From: Marivita sp.
Lineage (GTDB): Bacteria; Pseudomonadota; Alphaproteobacteria; Rhodobacterales; Rhodobacteraceae
Reading direction: 5' to 3'
DNA length: 64,000 bases
Assembly (NCBI RefSeq): GCF_022763305.1
Contig: NZ_JALEGT010000119.1
Coordinates: 1 to 64,000 of the forward strand
Shown: piece after piece, positions 37,831 to 46,486 of the stretch
Layout of the letters: each line of letters starts with the position of its first letter
How positions within the stretch are numbered: position 1 is the stretch's first letter
Program-made: the position numbers and the translations under genes
The notes under the pieces: generated by a model
What the model was told of the DNA's origin: nothing
Databases searched by the model: none
Seen by the model: the letters and a program-made list of their open reading frames with translations, nothing else

Positions 37831-38546
37831 AACCCGCGGGTCGATACGACCCCGTCCCACGGCGAGCGAACCGGGCGCGCTACTGGCCGCAAGGACCGAG
37901 ACAGCCCTGCGCAGTAAGGCTGCGCGCGTGTCCAGGCCATCATGTCAGTGCGTTTCGACCGGCTGTGGAACGGGCCCCAATCCGCCGCCACACCGCGCAT
38001 GCCATAAGACACCACACCGTCCCGCGGGACAGTCACGGCCATGATGCGCAGCGCACATTGCAAATTCGCATCCCCGCTTTTCAAGGCATCGCGGGACGCG
38101 GCCTTGCAGCCGTAACCACGTGCTGTGGCTGGCAGGATCTGAAGCAGTCCATACCACTTGCCGCCCCCGCCCACGGCGGCCGGGCGATAGGTGCTTTCAT
38201 GTTTGGCAAGTGCCGACAAGAGACCGATCCAGAACGCCTCGCGCGCGCCGGTATCGTTTGTGGCGTAGGCCGGGCACCAGTCGCCAATATCCTTGGGCAC
38301 GGTGCGGGGCAGCACGCTGGCATGGCTGCGCAGAGCGGTCAAAGCGGCCCGTGACCAACGATCGCCCTCGCTCCGATGGCTCCAGCGCATGTCGGGAAGC
38401 GGTGTGTAGGTGCGCGCCACCGGTCGCAGCGACACGGTCAGCGCATTGGTTGATGTCGCATCAACCATTGTGGCAGGCGTTGCGGAAACGGCTCCTGCGA
38501 GACCAAGCACAAACACCGCCACGCCTATGATCCCCCAGCGTGACAT
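37827..38546 (-). CDS. Transglycosylase SLT-domain protein
   Basis: The 239-aa secreted protein has an N-terminal signal or anchor (residues 6-22) and a lysozyme-like SLT domain with the catalytic glutamate in AKHESTYRP (E117), followed by YGLLQILPATA. It should cleave peptidoglycan glycan strands in the periplasm. The start at 38546 is the ATG that begins the signal; the frame is open upstream but without signal features. The 240 bp before it holds no gene I can support. Confidence 0.82.
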   Translation of the reverse strand: MSRWGIIGVAVFVLGLAGAVSATPATMVDATSTNALTVSLRPVARTYTPLPDMRWSHRSEGDRWSRAALTALRSHASVLPRTVPKDIGDWCPAYATNDTGAREAFWIGLLSALAKHESTYRPAAVGGGGKWYGLLQILPATARGYGCKAASRDALKSGDANLQCALRIMAVTVPRDGVVSYGMRGVAADWGPFHSRSKRTDMMAWTRAQPYCAGLSRSLRPVARPVRSPWDGVVSTRGF

Positions 38547-38786
38547 CAGAACTGCTTTTCCGATTTTTCCCGAAAAATCAAGAAAAACGAGACAGCAGCC
38601 CGTTCCTGAGCGGGTTTCCGCGATTCTTAGCCTGAAAGAGCCGGTTTTCGCCGAAATGGCCGACACGCCCCCGGAATACCCAGACGAATTCGTTTTGCCG
38701 CCCGATTTGCGACATGTTCTTCCGACACTCTGGGTTGAACACTGCTGCTCTTTCGGCTTCAGCCGGACACCGCGAAGGCCCAGGAA

Positions 38787-39989
38787 ATGACCGTCTTGAA
38801 CAATCTCACCAGTCTGATCCGAAAGGCGCGCGATGGGTCTTCGGCATCTGCGCCCAAAGGCAAACTGCTGAACATCGAGGCGCTTGGCCCCTCGACGCGG
38901 AGCACTCTTCCGGTCCGTGCTCGAAGCGAAGAGGAAGAGGTCCATCACGCCCTATTCGAAGCCGGTTTGTATCTTGCACGGCAGGATGCCTGGGCAACCC
39001 TGGGTGCGCGCATTCGCGAAGCGGATGCCGCCCGCGCGCTCACTCCCGGAGGTGTCCCCGAAGCCGAGATCCTCGCGGAAGGGGCGCGGGCCGATGCCGT
39101 CACGGCGGCGGGTCGCGCGGTCACGGCGGGGGATGAATTGGGCGCCGCGTCAATCATGAACGACATGCAACTCGTCCTCGAAGAAACCCCGCAGGATCAT
39201 GGCGTGGCCTATGTGGTGGCCATGGCGCATGTGGATATCGGCTGGGCCTGGCGCGGCGAAGGCTGGCGGCAGGACATTCCGGCCGCGCATCGCGCCGCGT
39301 TCTTCCGGCATTTCCGCAGCGCCGCCGACCTGATCGACCCCTATGATCCGTTCGAGCTGGATTCGCCCATGCTTGCCTCGGTCCGGTGCGCGTTGCTGGC
39401 GGCCGAGACCCAGCCGCGCAGCCGTGCCAGCGACGATTATGAAGACCTGATCGACCTCGCTCCCGGCGTATCCAAGTTCATGCGCGCGCTTGGCAATCAC
39501 ATGCTGCCGCGCTGGTTCGGGAGCTACGAGCGGCTTGACCACGAGGCGCGACGCACGATGGAGCGCACCACCGATGTCTGGGGCAAAGGGGGATACGCCT
39601 GGACTTATTTCGACGCGCTGAACGTCGACAACGAGGCCTTCGCCCTGCTGGACGCCGACCTTTTCTGCGCGGGTCTGAAGGATATCCTGGATCGATGCGG
39701 CGACCAGCATGTTGTGAACACCTTTGCCGCCTTCACCGGAAGCGCGCTTGAGCCCGACGGCGTCAACCGGGAGGCACGGGACCGTATCGCGGATTGTTTC
39801 GACTGGATCGTGACGGAGCATCTGCGCGAGATACACCCGCGCATCTGGTACGCAGCCAAAGGTGTCTGGGCCTCGCGTCTGGAAGACCCGGATCGGCTGG
39901 CGAAGGGCCGGCAACGGGCGACTGCAGCACTGGATCGGCACGCCCGCGGTCTTCCGCCCGTCACCGCGCCACGGCGTCCCGACGCCTGA
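38787..39989 (+). CDS. Conserved hypothetical protein, 400 aa
   Basis: I do not recognise a family. The protein is soluble, rich in Ala and Arg, and looks mostly helical, with a low-complexity N-terminus of about 45 residues and then helices such as EEEEVHHALFEAGLYLARQDAW that recall tetratricopeptide-type packing. No signal peptide or catalytic motif is seen. GC at third positions is high and even, so it is a real gene. It is followed at 85 bp by gatB in the same direction. Confidence 0.7.
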   Translation: MTVLNNLTSLIRKARDGSSASAPKGKLLNIEALGPSTRSTLPVRARSEEEEVHHALFEAGLYLARQDAWATLGARIREADAARALTPGGVPEAEILAEGARADAVTAAGRAVTAGDELGAASIMNDMQLVLEETPQDHGVAYVVAMAHVDIGWAWRGEGWRQDIPAAHRAAFFRHFRSAADLIDPYDPFELDSPMLASVRCALLAAETQPRSRASDDYEDLIDLAPGVSKFMRALGNHMLPRWFGSYERLDHEARRTMERTTDVWGKGGYAWTYFDALNVDNEAFALLDADLFCAGLKDILDRCGDQHVVNTFAAFTGSALEPDGVNREARDRIADCFDWIVTEHLREIHPRIWYAAKGVWASRLEDPDRLAKGRQRATAALDRHARGLPPVTAPRRPDA

Positions 39990-40073
39990 CCTGCCGGAAA
40001 CCCGGCACGGCCCCCTTGCCCCCTGTCCGCCTCTGGCGTATTCCACCGGGCGTTCACGCCAAGAGGAATTGCC

Positions 40074-41588
40074 ATGCTGGACCTGACCTTCGAAGCCCCG
40101 AAACCCAAGGTGATCGCCGGCGCCAAGCATGACTGGGAACTGGTCATCGGGATGGAGGTGCACGCACAGATCGCCTCCAAGGCCAAGCTGTTCTCGGGCG
40201 CGTCGACGCAATTCGGGGCAGAGCCGAACTCGAACGTGGCCTTCGTGGACGCGGCCATGCCGGGGATGCTGCCGGTCATCAACGAGTTCTGCGTGGAACA
40301 GGCAGTGCGCACCGGGTTGGGCCTCAAGGCCCAGATCAACCTCGTAAGTGCTTTTGATCGCAAGAATTATTTCTACCCCGACCTGCCGCAGGGCTACCAG
40401 ATCAGCCAGCTTTACCATCCCATCGTGGGCGAAGGCGAAGTGATCGTGGACATGGAACCGGGCATCGCGCGGCGCGTGCGGATCGAGCGCATCCATATCG
40501 AACAGGACGCGGGCAAGTCGATCCATGACATGGATCCGGCGATGAGTTTCGTGGACCTGAACCGGACGGGTGTGGCGCTGATGGAGATTGTCAGCCGTCC
40601 GGACATTCGCGGGCCGGAAGAGGCGGCGGCCTATGTGGGCAAGCTGCGGCAGATCCTGCGGTATCTGGGGACGTGCGACGGAAACATGCAGAACGGCAAC
40701 CTGCGGGCGGACGTGAACGTGTCGGTCTGCCGTCCCGGCCAGTACGAGAAGTATCAGGAAACACAGGATTTTTCCCATCTCGGCACACGCTGCGAGATCA
40801 AGAATATGAACTCCATGCGTTTCATCCAGATGGCGATCGACTACGAGGCGCGGCGTCAGATCGGGATTCTGGAGGCCGGTGGGTCGATCGACCAGGAGAC
40901 GCGGCTCTATGATCCGGATAAAAATGAAACAAGATCAATGCGTTCCAAGGAAGAGGCGCATGATTATCGGTATTTCCCGTGCCCGGATCTGCTGCCTCTG
41001 GAAATCGAACAGGCCTGGGTGGACGACATCGCGGCGTCCTTGCCCGAGCTTCCGGACGAGAAAAAAGCGCGCTTTGTCAATGAGTTCGGCCTGTCAGAGT
41101 ATGACGCGGGCGTGCTGACGGCGGACACGGCGAACGCCGGGTATTTCGAAAACGTGGTCGCGGCGTGCGGGGATGGCAAGCTGGCGGCGAACTGGGTGAT
41201 CAACGAGTTGTTCGGGCGGTTGAAAAAAGAGGATCACGACATCACGGAAAGCCCGGTGTCGCCTGCGCAACTGGCTGGAATCATTACACTAATCAAGTCG
41301 GGTGACATCTCGGGCAAGATCGCGAAGGACCTCTTTGAGATCGTCTACACCGAAGGGGGCGACCCGGCGGAGATTGTAGACGCGCGGGGGATGAAGCAGG
41401 TCACGGATACGGGGGCCATCGAGAAAGCGGTGGACGAGATCATCGCGGCGAACCCGGCGCAGGTGGAAAAAGCCCAGCAAAATCCGAAGCTTGCGGGATG
41501 GTTCGTAGGTCAGGTGATGAAGGCCACGGGCGGCAAGGCCAACCCGGCGGCGGTCAACCAGATCGTGACGGCGAAGCTGGGGTTGTAA
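40074..41588 (+). CDS. gatB: Asp-tRNA(Asn)/Glu-tRNA(Gln) amidotransferase subunit B
   Basis: This 504-aa subunit, with GatA and GatC, converts misacylated Glu-tRNA(Gln) and Asp-tRNA(Asn). Family marks are [13 protein letters not shown] near the N-terminus, [18 protein letters not shown] in the catalytic cradle, and the C-terminal YqeY-like tail domain. The ATG follows AAGAGGAATTGCC. gatA and gatC are not adjacent. A strong terminator follows at 41649. Confidence 0.96.
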   Translation: MLDLTFEAPKPKVIAGAKHDWELVIGMEVHAQIASKAKLFSGASTQFGAEPNSNVAFVDAAMPGMLPVINEFCVEQAVRTGLGLKAQINLVSAFDRKNYFYPDLPQGYQISQLYHPIVGEGEVIVDMEPGIARRVRIERIHIEQDAGKSIHDMDPAMSFVDLNRTGVALMEIVSRPDIRGPEEAAAYVGKLRQILRYLGTCDGNMQNGNLRADVNVSVCRPGQYEKYQETQDFSHLGTRCEIKNMNSMRFIQMAIDYEARRQIGILEAGGSIDQETRLYDPDKNETRSMRSKEEAHDYRYFPCPDLLPLEIEQAWVDDIAASLPELPDEKKARFVNEFGLSEYDAGVLTADTANAGYFENVVAACGDGKLAANWVINELFGRLKKEDHDITESPVSPAQLAGIITLIKSGDISGKIAKDLFEIVYTEGGDPAEIVDARGMKQVTDTGAIEKAVDEIIAANPAQVEKAQQNPKLAGWFVGQVMKATGGKANPAAVNQIVTAKLGL

Positions 41589-41610
41589 AGCGCCGAAAAA
41601 CTGGGCGTTT

Positions 41611-41745
41611 GTACGGTTCACGGGGTCGAACCGTACGGCCCAGAGAGGAAAAACGGGCCATTTCGGCCCGTTTTTGCGTTTTCGGGGGGTCTTGGGGGTG
41701 AACCGTACGGAACGTGTGCGCGAAGCTTACGGTTGATCCGTACGG
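41611..41745. repeat. Cluster of CCGTACGG palindromes after gatB
   Basis: The 8-bp palindrome CCGTACGG occurs at 41631-41638, 41703-41710 and 41738-41745. The first is part of an inverted repeat GTACGGTTC/GAACCGTAC (41611-41619 with 41628-41636). Two copies are preceded by GAA and the third by GAT. They flank the gatB terminator and end at the 3' edge of a small membrane-protein gene. Operator or recombination site are both possible. Confidence 0.6.
41649..41675. terminator. Bidirectional intrinsic terminator after gatB
   Basis: An 11-bp perfect stem (AAAAACGGGCC with GGCCCGTTTTT, loop ATTTC) gives a T-run on both strands. It terminates gatB and could also stop the minus-strand small gene ending at 41746. 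Confidence 0.85.
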
Positions 41746-41925
41746 TCAGTGCCTTTGGGCGACCATCGTGCAGTAAAGCGCGGTCGCGATCTGCGCGACG
41801 GTCTCTTTTTCGATCACGCCAAAGCACCCTGCCCCATAGGCAAGGGCCAGTCCGGCATAGGTCACGCGGTGGCACCAGATGGTGCAGATGAGGGTCGTCA
41901 AAATCGTCTTCAGTTGGTTCAGCAT
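41746..41925 (-). CDS. Small membrane protein, 59 aa, unknown
   Basis: The protein starts MLNQLKTILTTLICTIW and has a hydrophobic core (YAGLALAYGAGCFGVI), giving one or two membrane segments. GGAG lies 8 nt before the ATG at 41925, and codon use is normal. It is divergent from the HTH-TPR gene (141 bp between starts). It contains four cysteines. It could be a holin-like or toxin-like small protein, but nothing in the sequence proves this. Confidence 0.6.
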   Translation of the reverse strand: MLNQLKTILTTLICTIWCHRVTYAGLALAYGAGCFGVIEKETVAQIATALYCTMVAQRH

Positions 41926-42066
41926 TTTCGTCACTCCACGAAAGGTTGAACCGGGCCCGGTGTCGGTTACAGTGCCGACAGGAATAGGATCGCAGAGGCG
42001 GCGATGAAAATCGGTGACTTTGGGTGGGCCTTGGGTGGACAGGCAAGACGTAAAAAGTGACATCGA

Positions 42067-43362
42067 GTGACATCTGACTGGGTAGACTTCGGCAAAGCGG
42101 TGCGGATGGCGCGCACGGCGAAAGGCATGACGCTGGAAATGCTGGCGTATGAGGCGTTGGGGAATCAGGACCGCAAAAGCTATGTCAGCGCGGTCGAAAA
42201 AGGCCGAAAACGTCTTTCCGCCCTCACCGTTCAGAAATTCGCAACCTTTTTGGACTTAGATGATCCCGTCGTCGCGCGGCTTGTGACCGGGGCAGCCGAT
42301 GAAGACGAACCGATCACGCAAGTCGAGGTGAACGCGGATGCGATTGCAAAAGAACTGGAGGAGGTGCGCAAGACCCTGAAACTGTCAGAGGCACTGGCGG
42401 TGTCGCTGGCCTATGAATTCGCCGAAGGCAACCCGACCGACCTGACCAGCGCGTTGAACGAATTGCGCCGCGCGTTCGAGGTGGCGGCAAAACAGCCGAC
42501 AACCGGCAATCTGGATGCCGATGTGAACGCGGTGCTGGAGGAAGTGCGTCGGCTGAATGCCGATGATCGGATGGAGGAGGCCAAAGAGGCGTTGCGGGAG
42601 GCGCTGGAGCGCAAGCGCGCGCAGCAGGAGCAGGTTGCGGCAGAGGTTTCGGCCCTGATCCGGTCAGGCATCGATCAGGCGGTGCTGATGCGCGATGTCG
42701 AAGAGGCGGCGCGGCTGGTGGTGGAGCAGGTCGAGGCGGAAACGCCGGATGTGGCGGAGCGGTTTGAAGCGCTCCGCGATGCGCAGGACGAATGGTATGA
42801 ACGCGGGCGGGATCAGGGATTGGCGTTCGATCTGGAGGTCAGCATCGCGGTTGCGCAAATCTGTTTGGATCGCGCAACTGATACTGATGAGCGCGGATCA
42901 GCGTTAAACGACGCTGGGATTGTGCTGTGGACCCTTGGGGAGCGCGAAAGCGGGACCGCTCGGTTGGAGGAGGCGGTGGCGACCAATCGCGCGGCGTTGG
43001 AGGAACGTACGCGGGAGCGGGTGCCGCTGGACTGGGCCATGACGCAGAACAATCTGGGCAATGCGCTGCGAGCCCTAGGCGCGCGCGAAAGCGGGACGGC
43101 GCGGTTGGAGGAGGCGGTAGCGGCCTTTCGCGCGGCGTTGGAGGAACGCACGCGTGAGCGGGTGCAGTTTCTATGGGCCTTAACGACGGAGAACCTTGGG
43201 TTGGCGTATGAGGCACTCTTCGACAAGACGGGGGATCTTGCGAAGTTGGAGGAGGCGATTGCCTTGGTGCGGGCGGCGCGGGAGGTGTATGATGAGGCCT
43301 GGGCGTCGTTTTACATTGAGACCTCAGATGGGATTTTGGCACGGCTGGAGGCGAAGATTTGA
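42067..43362 (+). CDS. HTH-TPR protein with duplicated repeats
   Basis: This 431-aa protein has three parts: an XRE-like helix-turn-helix at about residues 8-72 (AVRMARTAKGMTLEMLAYEA, then AVEKGRKRLSALTVQKFA), a long charged helical and probably coiled-coil part (about 85-220), and TPR-type repeats (about 275-420). Two repeats are nearly identical for 47 residues, from a 141-bp duplication (42943 and 43084). The start is a GTG at 42067 without a clear ribosome site; a later ATG would cut into the DNA-binding domain. It may be a regulator whose TPRs bind a peptide or partner. Confidence 0.75.
   Translation: MTSDWVDFGKAVRMARTAKGMTLEMLAYEALGNQDRKSYVSAVEKGRKRLSALTVQKFATFLDLDDPVVARLVTGAADEDEPITQVEVNADAIAKELEEVRKTLKLSEALAVSLAYEFAEGNPTDLTSALNELRRAFEVAAKQPTTGNLDADVNAVLEEVRRLNADDRMEEAKEALREALERKRAQQEQVAAEVSALIRSGIDQAVLMRDVEEAARLVVEQVEAETPDVAERFEALRDAQDEWYERGRDQGLAFDLEVSIAVAQICLDRATDTDERGSALNDAGIVLWTLGERESGTARLEEAVATNRAALEERTRERVPLDWAMTQNNLGNALRALGARESGTARLEEAVAAFRAALEERTRERVQFLWALTTENLGLAYEALFDKTGDLAKLEEAIALVRAAREVYDEAWASFYIETSDGILARLEAKI
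42943..43170 (+). repeat. Tandem 141-bp duplication inside the HTH-TPR gene
   Basis: The coding stretch starting at CGC (42943) is repeated from 43084 with few differences, encoding RESGTARLEEAV and RAALEERTRERV twice with period 47 aa. The second copy is cut off near 43170. Confidence 0.8.
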
Positions 43363-43441
43363 GGGTTTGGGTGTTTGGGTGCGTATGTTGGGGCTGGTGG
43401 GTGCCGGGCTGAGGACTGGCCTACAGGTGTTGCGATGGGGT

Positions 43442-43469
43442 GGTGCGTGCGAGCACGCACCCTACGGGG
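43442..43469. repeat. CCTACGGG-tailed hairpin, copy A
   Basis: GGTGCGTGC (43442-43450) pairs with GCACGCACC (43453-43461), followed by CTACGGGG. It is one of four related small hairpins between 43.4 and 45.1 kb. Confidence 0.65.
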
Positions 43470-43478
43470 GGCTTTGGA

Positions 43479-43506
43479 GTGGTGTGTCACCACGCAGCCT
43501 ACGGGC
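43479..43506. repeat. CCTACGGG-tailed hairpin, copy B
   Basis: GTGGTG (43479-43484) pairs with CACCAC (43488-43493), followed by GCAGCCTACGGG. It lies 10 bp after copy A. Confidence 0.55.
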
Positions 43507-43564
43507 TGGTCTCTGGCGGCGGGCTTGGGTATGACAGCCGAGGGTCTGTGAAGAGGCGGTGCGC

Positions 43565-43978
43565 ATGTTCGAATACAAGGTGGTTCCGGCCCCGGTGAAG
43601 GGGGTCAAGGCCAAGGGGGTCAAGACGCCCGAGGCGCGGTTTGCGCTGGGGGTGGAGCAGGCGATCAACGAGTTGGCGGCGGAAGGCTGGGAGTATCAGC
43701 GCTCGGACGTGCTGCCCTCAACGGAACGCGTGGGGCTGACCGGGTCGGAGACGCATTGGCGGACATTGATGGTGTTCCGGCGGGCTGTGGCGGTGGCGGC
43801 CGCGCCCGAGGTGGCCGTGGCCCCTGCCCCGCCTACGCCGCCCGCCCGTGTGGAGCCGGTTCTGACGGCGGCACCGGCGGTGTCCTCTGCCGTCCCCGAA
43901 GGTGCGGGCGTGGCCGAGGCGGAGGGGCGCGCCGATCCCGTTTTCGAAGAAGGCAACGAGGAAACACGACCCGCGTAA
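43565..43978 (+). CDS. DUF4177 domain protein with proline/alanine-rich tail
   Basis: The 137-aa protein has an N-terminal DUF4177-like domain (MFEYKVVPAPVKG, then INELAAEGWEYQRSDVL, ending TLMVFRRA) of about 75 residues and then a low-complexity Ala/Pro/Glu tail. DUF4177 is a small alpha-beta fold of unknown function. I chose ATG 43565, with GAAGAGG upstream, over a GTG two codons earlier. No signal peptide is seen. Confidence 0.72.
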   Translation: MFEYKVVPAPVKGVKAKGVKTPEARFALGVEQAINELAAEGWEYQRSDVLPSTERVGLTGSETHWRTLMVFRRAVAVAAAPEVAVAPAPPTPPARVEPVLTAAPAVSSAVPEGAGVAEAEGRADPVFEEGNEETRPA

Positions 43979-44016
43979 GGCGCGCTGCGTGACGTTCCCA
44001 AATCGACGGGCCGGAT

Positions 44017-44041
44017 GCCGGGCTGACGCCCGGCCTGCCGG
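44017..44041. repeat. CCTACGGG-type hairpin, copy C
   Basis: GCCGGGC (44017-44023) pairs with GCCCGGC (44028-44034) around loop TGAC; the tail is CTGCCGG, a variant of the usual CTACGGG. It sits between the convergent DUF4177 and BolA genes and could also help terminate them. Confidence 0.55.
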
Positions 44042-44299
44042 TTACGTGTCGAGATCCATCGACAGCGCGTGGATCGCCTTGACGAGGTCAGGGCCAAGAG
44101 CGGCATGCACCATGCGGTGGCGCGCGATGCGGGACTGACCGGCGAAGGCATCGGCGCGGATCACGACGTGGAAATGGCTCTCTCCCCCCTCCTGGTAGCC
44201 GGCGTGCCCGCGATGGCGTTCGCTGTCATCGCGCACGGTCAGTTCGCGCGGGGCCAAGGCCTCGCGCAGACGTGTTTCGATCTGTTCCGTTCGGGTCAT
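44042..44299 (-). CDS. BolA family protein
   Basis: The 85-aa protein has the BolA fold marks: an N-terminal helix (IETRLREAL), ESHFHVVIRADAF in the middle, and HRMVHAALG with the conserved histidine. BolA proteins pair with monothiol glutaredoxins around a [2Fe-2S] cluster and take part in iron and stress control. It is divergent from the J-domain gene, with 74 bp between starts. Confidence 0.9.
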   Translation of the reverse strand: MTRTEQIETRLREALAPRELTVRDDSERHRGHAGYQEGGESHFHVVIRADAFAGQSRIARHRMVHAALGPDLVKAIHALSMDLDT

Positions 44300-44373
44300 T
44301 TTTTCGCGTCCTGGGAGTTACCTCTGACGCGTTTTGGTCTAGAGTGTCGCCTCCGAGTCGAAAAGGGCAGGTT

Positions 44374-45006
44374 ATGAGCAAATCAGATCCATTCGGTTTC
44401 GATATGTCGATCAAGTCGGCCAAGAAGAAGAATCCGCGAGGCCGACGCGGCATGTCCGGAGCGTCCGAGACCTCTACGCGCGTCTGCGATCACGAAGGCT
44501 GCGAGGAAGCGGGCAAGTTCCGCGCGCCCAAGGCGCCGGATGTGCTCGACGATTACTTCTGGTTCTGCCAGGAGCATGTGCGCGAGTACAACACGAAGTG
44601 GAACTTCTTCGACGGCAAGACCGAGGCCGAGATGAACGCGCAGGCGACGTCGGACAAGGTGTGGGAGCGCCAGACGAAGGATTGGCGCGATCCCGAGGCC
44701 AAGGCGTGGGCGCGGCTGGGGATCGAGGACCCGCATCAGGTGCTGGGCAGCAACGCCACGCGCAACCCCGGCAAAGCGGGCAGCTCGGCGGGGCACACCA
44801 AGCGGCTGCCGCCGACCGAACGGCGGGCGATCGAGATCCTCGAGGCGAAGGATTCGTGGTCCAAGGCCGAGGTGCGCAAGGCCTACAAGGCGCTGATCAA
44901 GGTGCTGCATCCGGACATGAACGGGGGCGACCGGTCGCAGGAAGAGCAGTTGCAGGAGGTGGTCTGGGCCTGGGACCAGATCAAGGACAGCCGCAACTTC
45001 AAGTGA
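44374..45006 (+). CDS. J-domain (DnaJ-like) protein
   Basis: The 210-aa protein has a C-terminal J domain (about 145-210) with the essential HPD in IKVLHPDMNGGD, which stimulates a DnaK-type ATPase. The N-terminal part is specific to this family and contains CDHEGC and FWFCQEHV, a possible metal site. ATG 44374 follows AAAAGGGCAGGTT. It ends just before a strong terminator. Its client or role is unknown; BolA/J-protein pairs of this kind are usual in Rhodobacterales as far as I recall. Confidence 0.88.
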   Translation: MSKSDPFGFDMSIKSAKKKNPRGRRGMSGASETSTRVCDHEGCEEAGKFRAPKAPDVLDDYFWFCQEHVREYNTKWNFFDGKTEAEMNAQATSDKVWERQTKDWRDPEAKAWARLGIEDPHQVLGSNATRNPGKAGSSAGHTKRLPPTERRAIEILEAKDSWSKAEVRKAYKALIKVLHPDMNGGDRSQEEQLQEVVWAWDQIKDSRNFK

Positions 45007-45023
45007 TCGGTTGGGTGCCGTTG

Positions 45024-45050
45024 AAAGGGCCGCCTTCGGGGCGGCCTTTT
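45024..45050 (+). terminator. Intrinsic terminator after the J-domain gene
   Basis: An 11-bp stem with one wobble (45024-45034 with 45040-45050, loop TTCGG) ends in TTTT. Confidence 0.8.
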
Positions 45051-45062
45051 CCGTTTCTGCTG

Positions 45063-45087
45063 TCGGGCTGACGCCCGGCCTACGGGG
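45063..45087. repeat. CCTACGGG-tailed hairpin, copy D
   Basis: CGGGC (45064-45068) pairs with GCCCG (45073-45077) around loop TGAC, then GCCTACGGGG. Stem, loop and tail match copy C closely. Confidence 0.6.
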
Positions 45088-45159
45088 CGGGATTGTAGGG
45101 CGCCTTATGCAGATGTCGGGCATTTGGATGCCGGTGTGACTGCATATTTATGAAAAATA

Positions 45160-45202
45160 GAAGCAGGGGACAGTGCGCCACTCCCCTGCTTCTTCTTTTT
45201 TT
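45160..45202. terminator. Bidirectional terminator between J-domain and aminotransferase genes
   Basis: GAAGCAGGGGA (45160-45170) pairs with TCCCCTGCTTC (45182-45192), followed by a long T-run on the plus strand and TATTTTTC on the minus strand. Confidence 0.8.
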
Positions 45203-45245
45203 AAAATACGCATGTGACCCGGATCGAACCGGGCAGACCGTGTGG

Positions 45246-46370
45246 TCAGAGCACCTCGTCCAGTACATGCGTCAGCCGGGCCAGAGTGCCGTCGACATCG
45301 TAGAGCTTGTCGAGGCCGAAGAGACCGAGGCGGAAGGTGCTGAATTCGGGTGGCTCGTCGCATTGCAGGGGCACACCTGCGGCGATCTGCATGCCTCGGG
45401 CGGCGAAGGCGCGGCCGGACTGGATTTCGGGATCACTGGTGTAGCTGACCACGACGCCGGGTGCGCCAAAGCCCTCGGCGGCGACGGATCGGATGCCCTT
45501 GGTCTTGAGATGCGCGCGGACGGCGTTGCCGAGCGCCCATTGGGCGTCTTTCAGCCGGTCGAAGCCGTAGTCGCGGGTTTCCAGCATGGTGTCGCGGAAT
45601 GCGCGCAGCCCGTCGGTGGGCATGGTGGCGTGATAGGCATGGCCGCCGTTTTCATACGCCTGCATGATCTGGTGCCATTTCTTGAGATCGACGGCAAAGC
45701 TGTTCGACGCGGTGTCCTGCATCCGGGTCACGGCGCGGTCGGACAGCATCACCAGCCCGGCGGAGGGCGTGGCGGACCAGCCCTTTTGCGGGGCCGAGAT
45801 CAACACGTCGACGCCGGTCGCCTTCATATCCACCCAGGCGCAGCCCGAGGCGATGCAGTCAAGCACCATGAGCGCGCCGACCTCGTGTGCGGCGTCGGCC
45901 AGAGCGGTCACGTAGTCGTCGGGCAGGATGATCCCGGCGCTGGTTTCCACATGGGGTGCAAAGACGATGTCGGGTTTTTCCTCGCGGATGCGGGCGGTCA
46001 CGTCGGCGATGGGTGCCGGCGCAAACGGTGCTGTGGGCTCGTTCCCGGTCTGGCGGGCCTTCATCACGACGGTGTCGCCGCCGAACTTGCCCGCGTCGAA
46101 GATTTGCGTCCAGCGATACGAGAACCAGCCATTGCGCAAGATGAGCGTCTTGGCCCCCTGCCCGAACTGGCGTGCCACGGCTTCCATGCCGTAGCTGCCG
46201 CCGCCGGGCACAAGCGCCACCGCATCGGCGTTGTAGACCTCTTTCAGCATCGACGAGATGTCGGTCATCACCTTCTGAAAGGTGGCGGACATGTGATTGA
46301 GCGAGCGGTCGGTGAACACGACCGAAAATTCTTCGAGACCCGTCGGGTCAACTGTATCGAGCAGCGCCAT
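45246..46370 (-). CDS. Class V aminotransferase (alanine-glyoxylate/serine-glyoxylate type)
   Basis: This 374-aa PLP enzyme of fold type I, class V, has VPGGGSYGMEA near 54-64, the aspartate in VLDCIASG (D171) and the PLP lysine K196 in SAPQKGWSA. The length and the SAPQKG motif fit the alanine/serine-glyoxylate or (S)-ureidoglycine-glyoxylate aminotransferase group. Glyoxylate as acceptor would tie in with malate synthase G elsewhere in the window, but substrate choice is inference. The start has GGGAGG 8 nt upstream. It follows two Lrp genes in the same direction. Confidence 0.85.
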   Translation of the reverse strand: MALLDTVDPTGLEEFSVVFTDRSLNHMSATFQKVMTDISSMLKEVYNADAVALVPGGGSYGMEAVARQFGQGAKTLILRNGWFSYRWTQIFDAGKFGGDTVVMKARQTGNEPTAPFAPAPIADVTARIREEKPDIVFAPHVETSAGIILPDDYVTALADAAHEVGALMVLDCIASGCAWVDMKATGVDVLISAPQKGWSATPSAGLVMLSDRAVTRMQDTASNSFAVDLKKWHQIMQAYENGGHAYHATMPTDGLRAFRDTMLETRDYGFDRLKDAQWALGNAVRAHLKTKGIRSVAAEGFGAPGVVVSYTSDPEIQSGRAFAARGMQIAAGVPLQCDEPPEFSTFRLGLFGLDKLYDVDGTLARLTHVLDEVL

Positions 46371-46486
46371 GGCAAAGCCTCCCTTTTGGTGTCAGGGGTA
46401 CCTTGAGCGACACCGCTTGGCAAAGTGTTCTTGCAGGTGCGACACTGCTGCGTCGGTTTTGGGAAGGTGGCCGCGCCGTGACGCGC

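Noticed and set aside
45210-45245. GGTTCGATCC on the minus strand, resembling a tRNA T-arm (possible tRNA remnant or attachment site)
   Set aside because: The stem closes a 6-nt loop rather than 7 and no other tRNA arms can be folded around it; it overlaps the aminotransferase 3' end.
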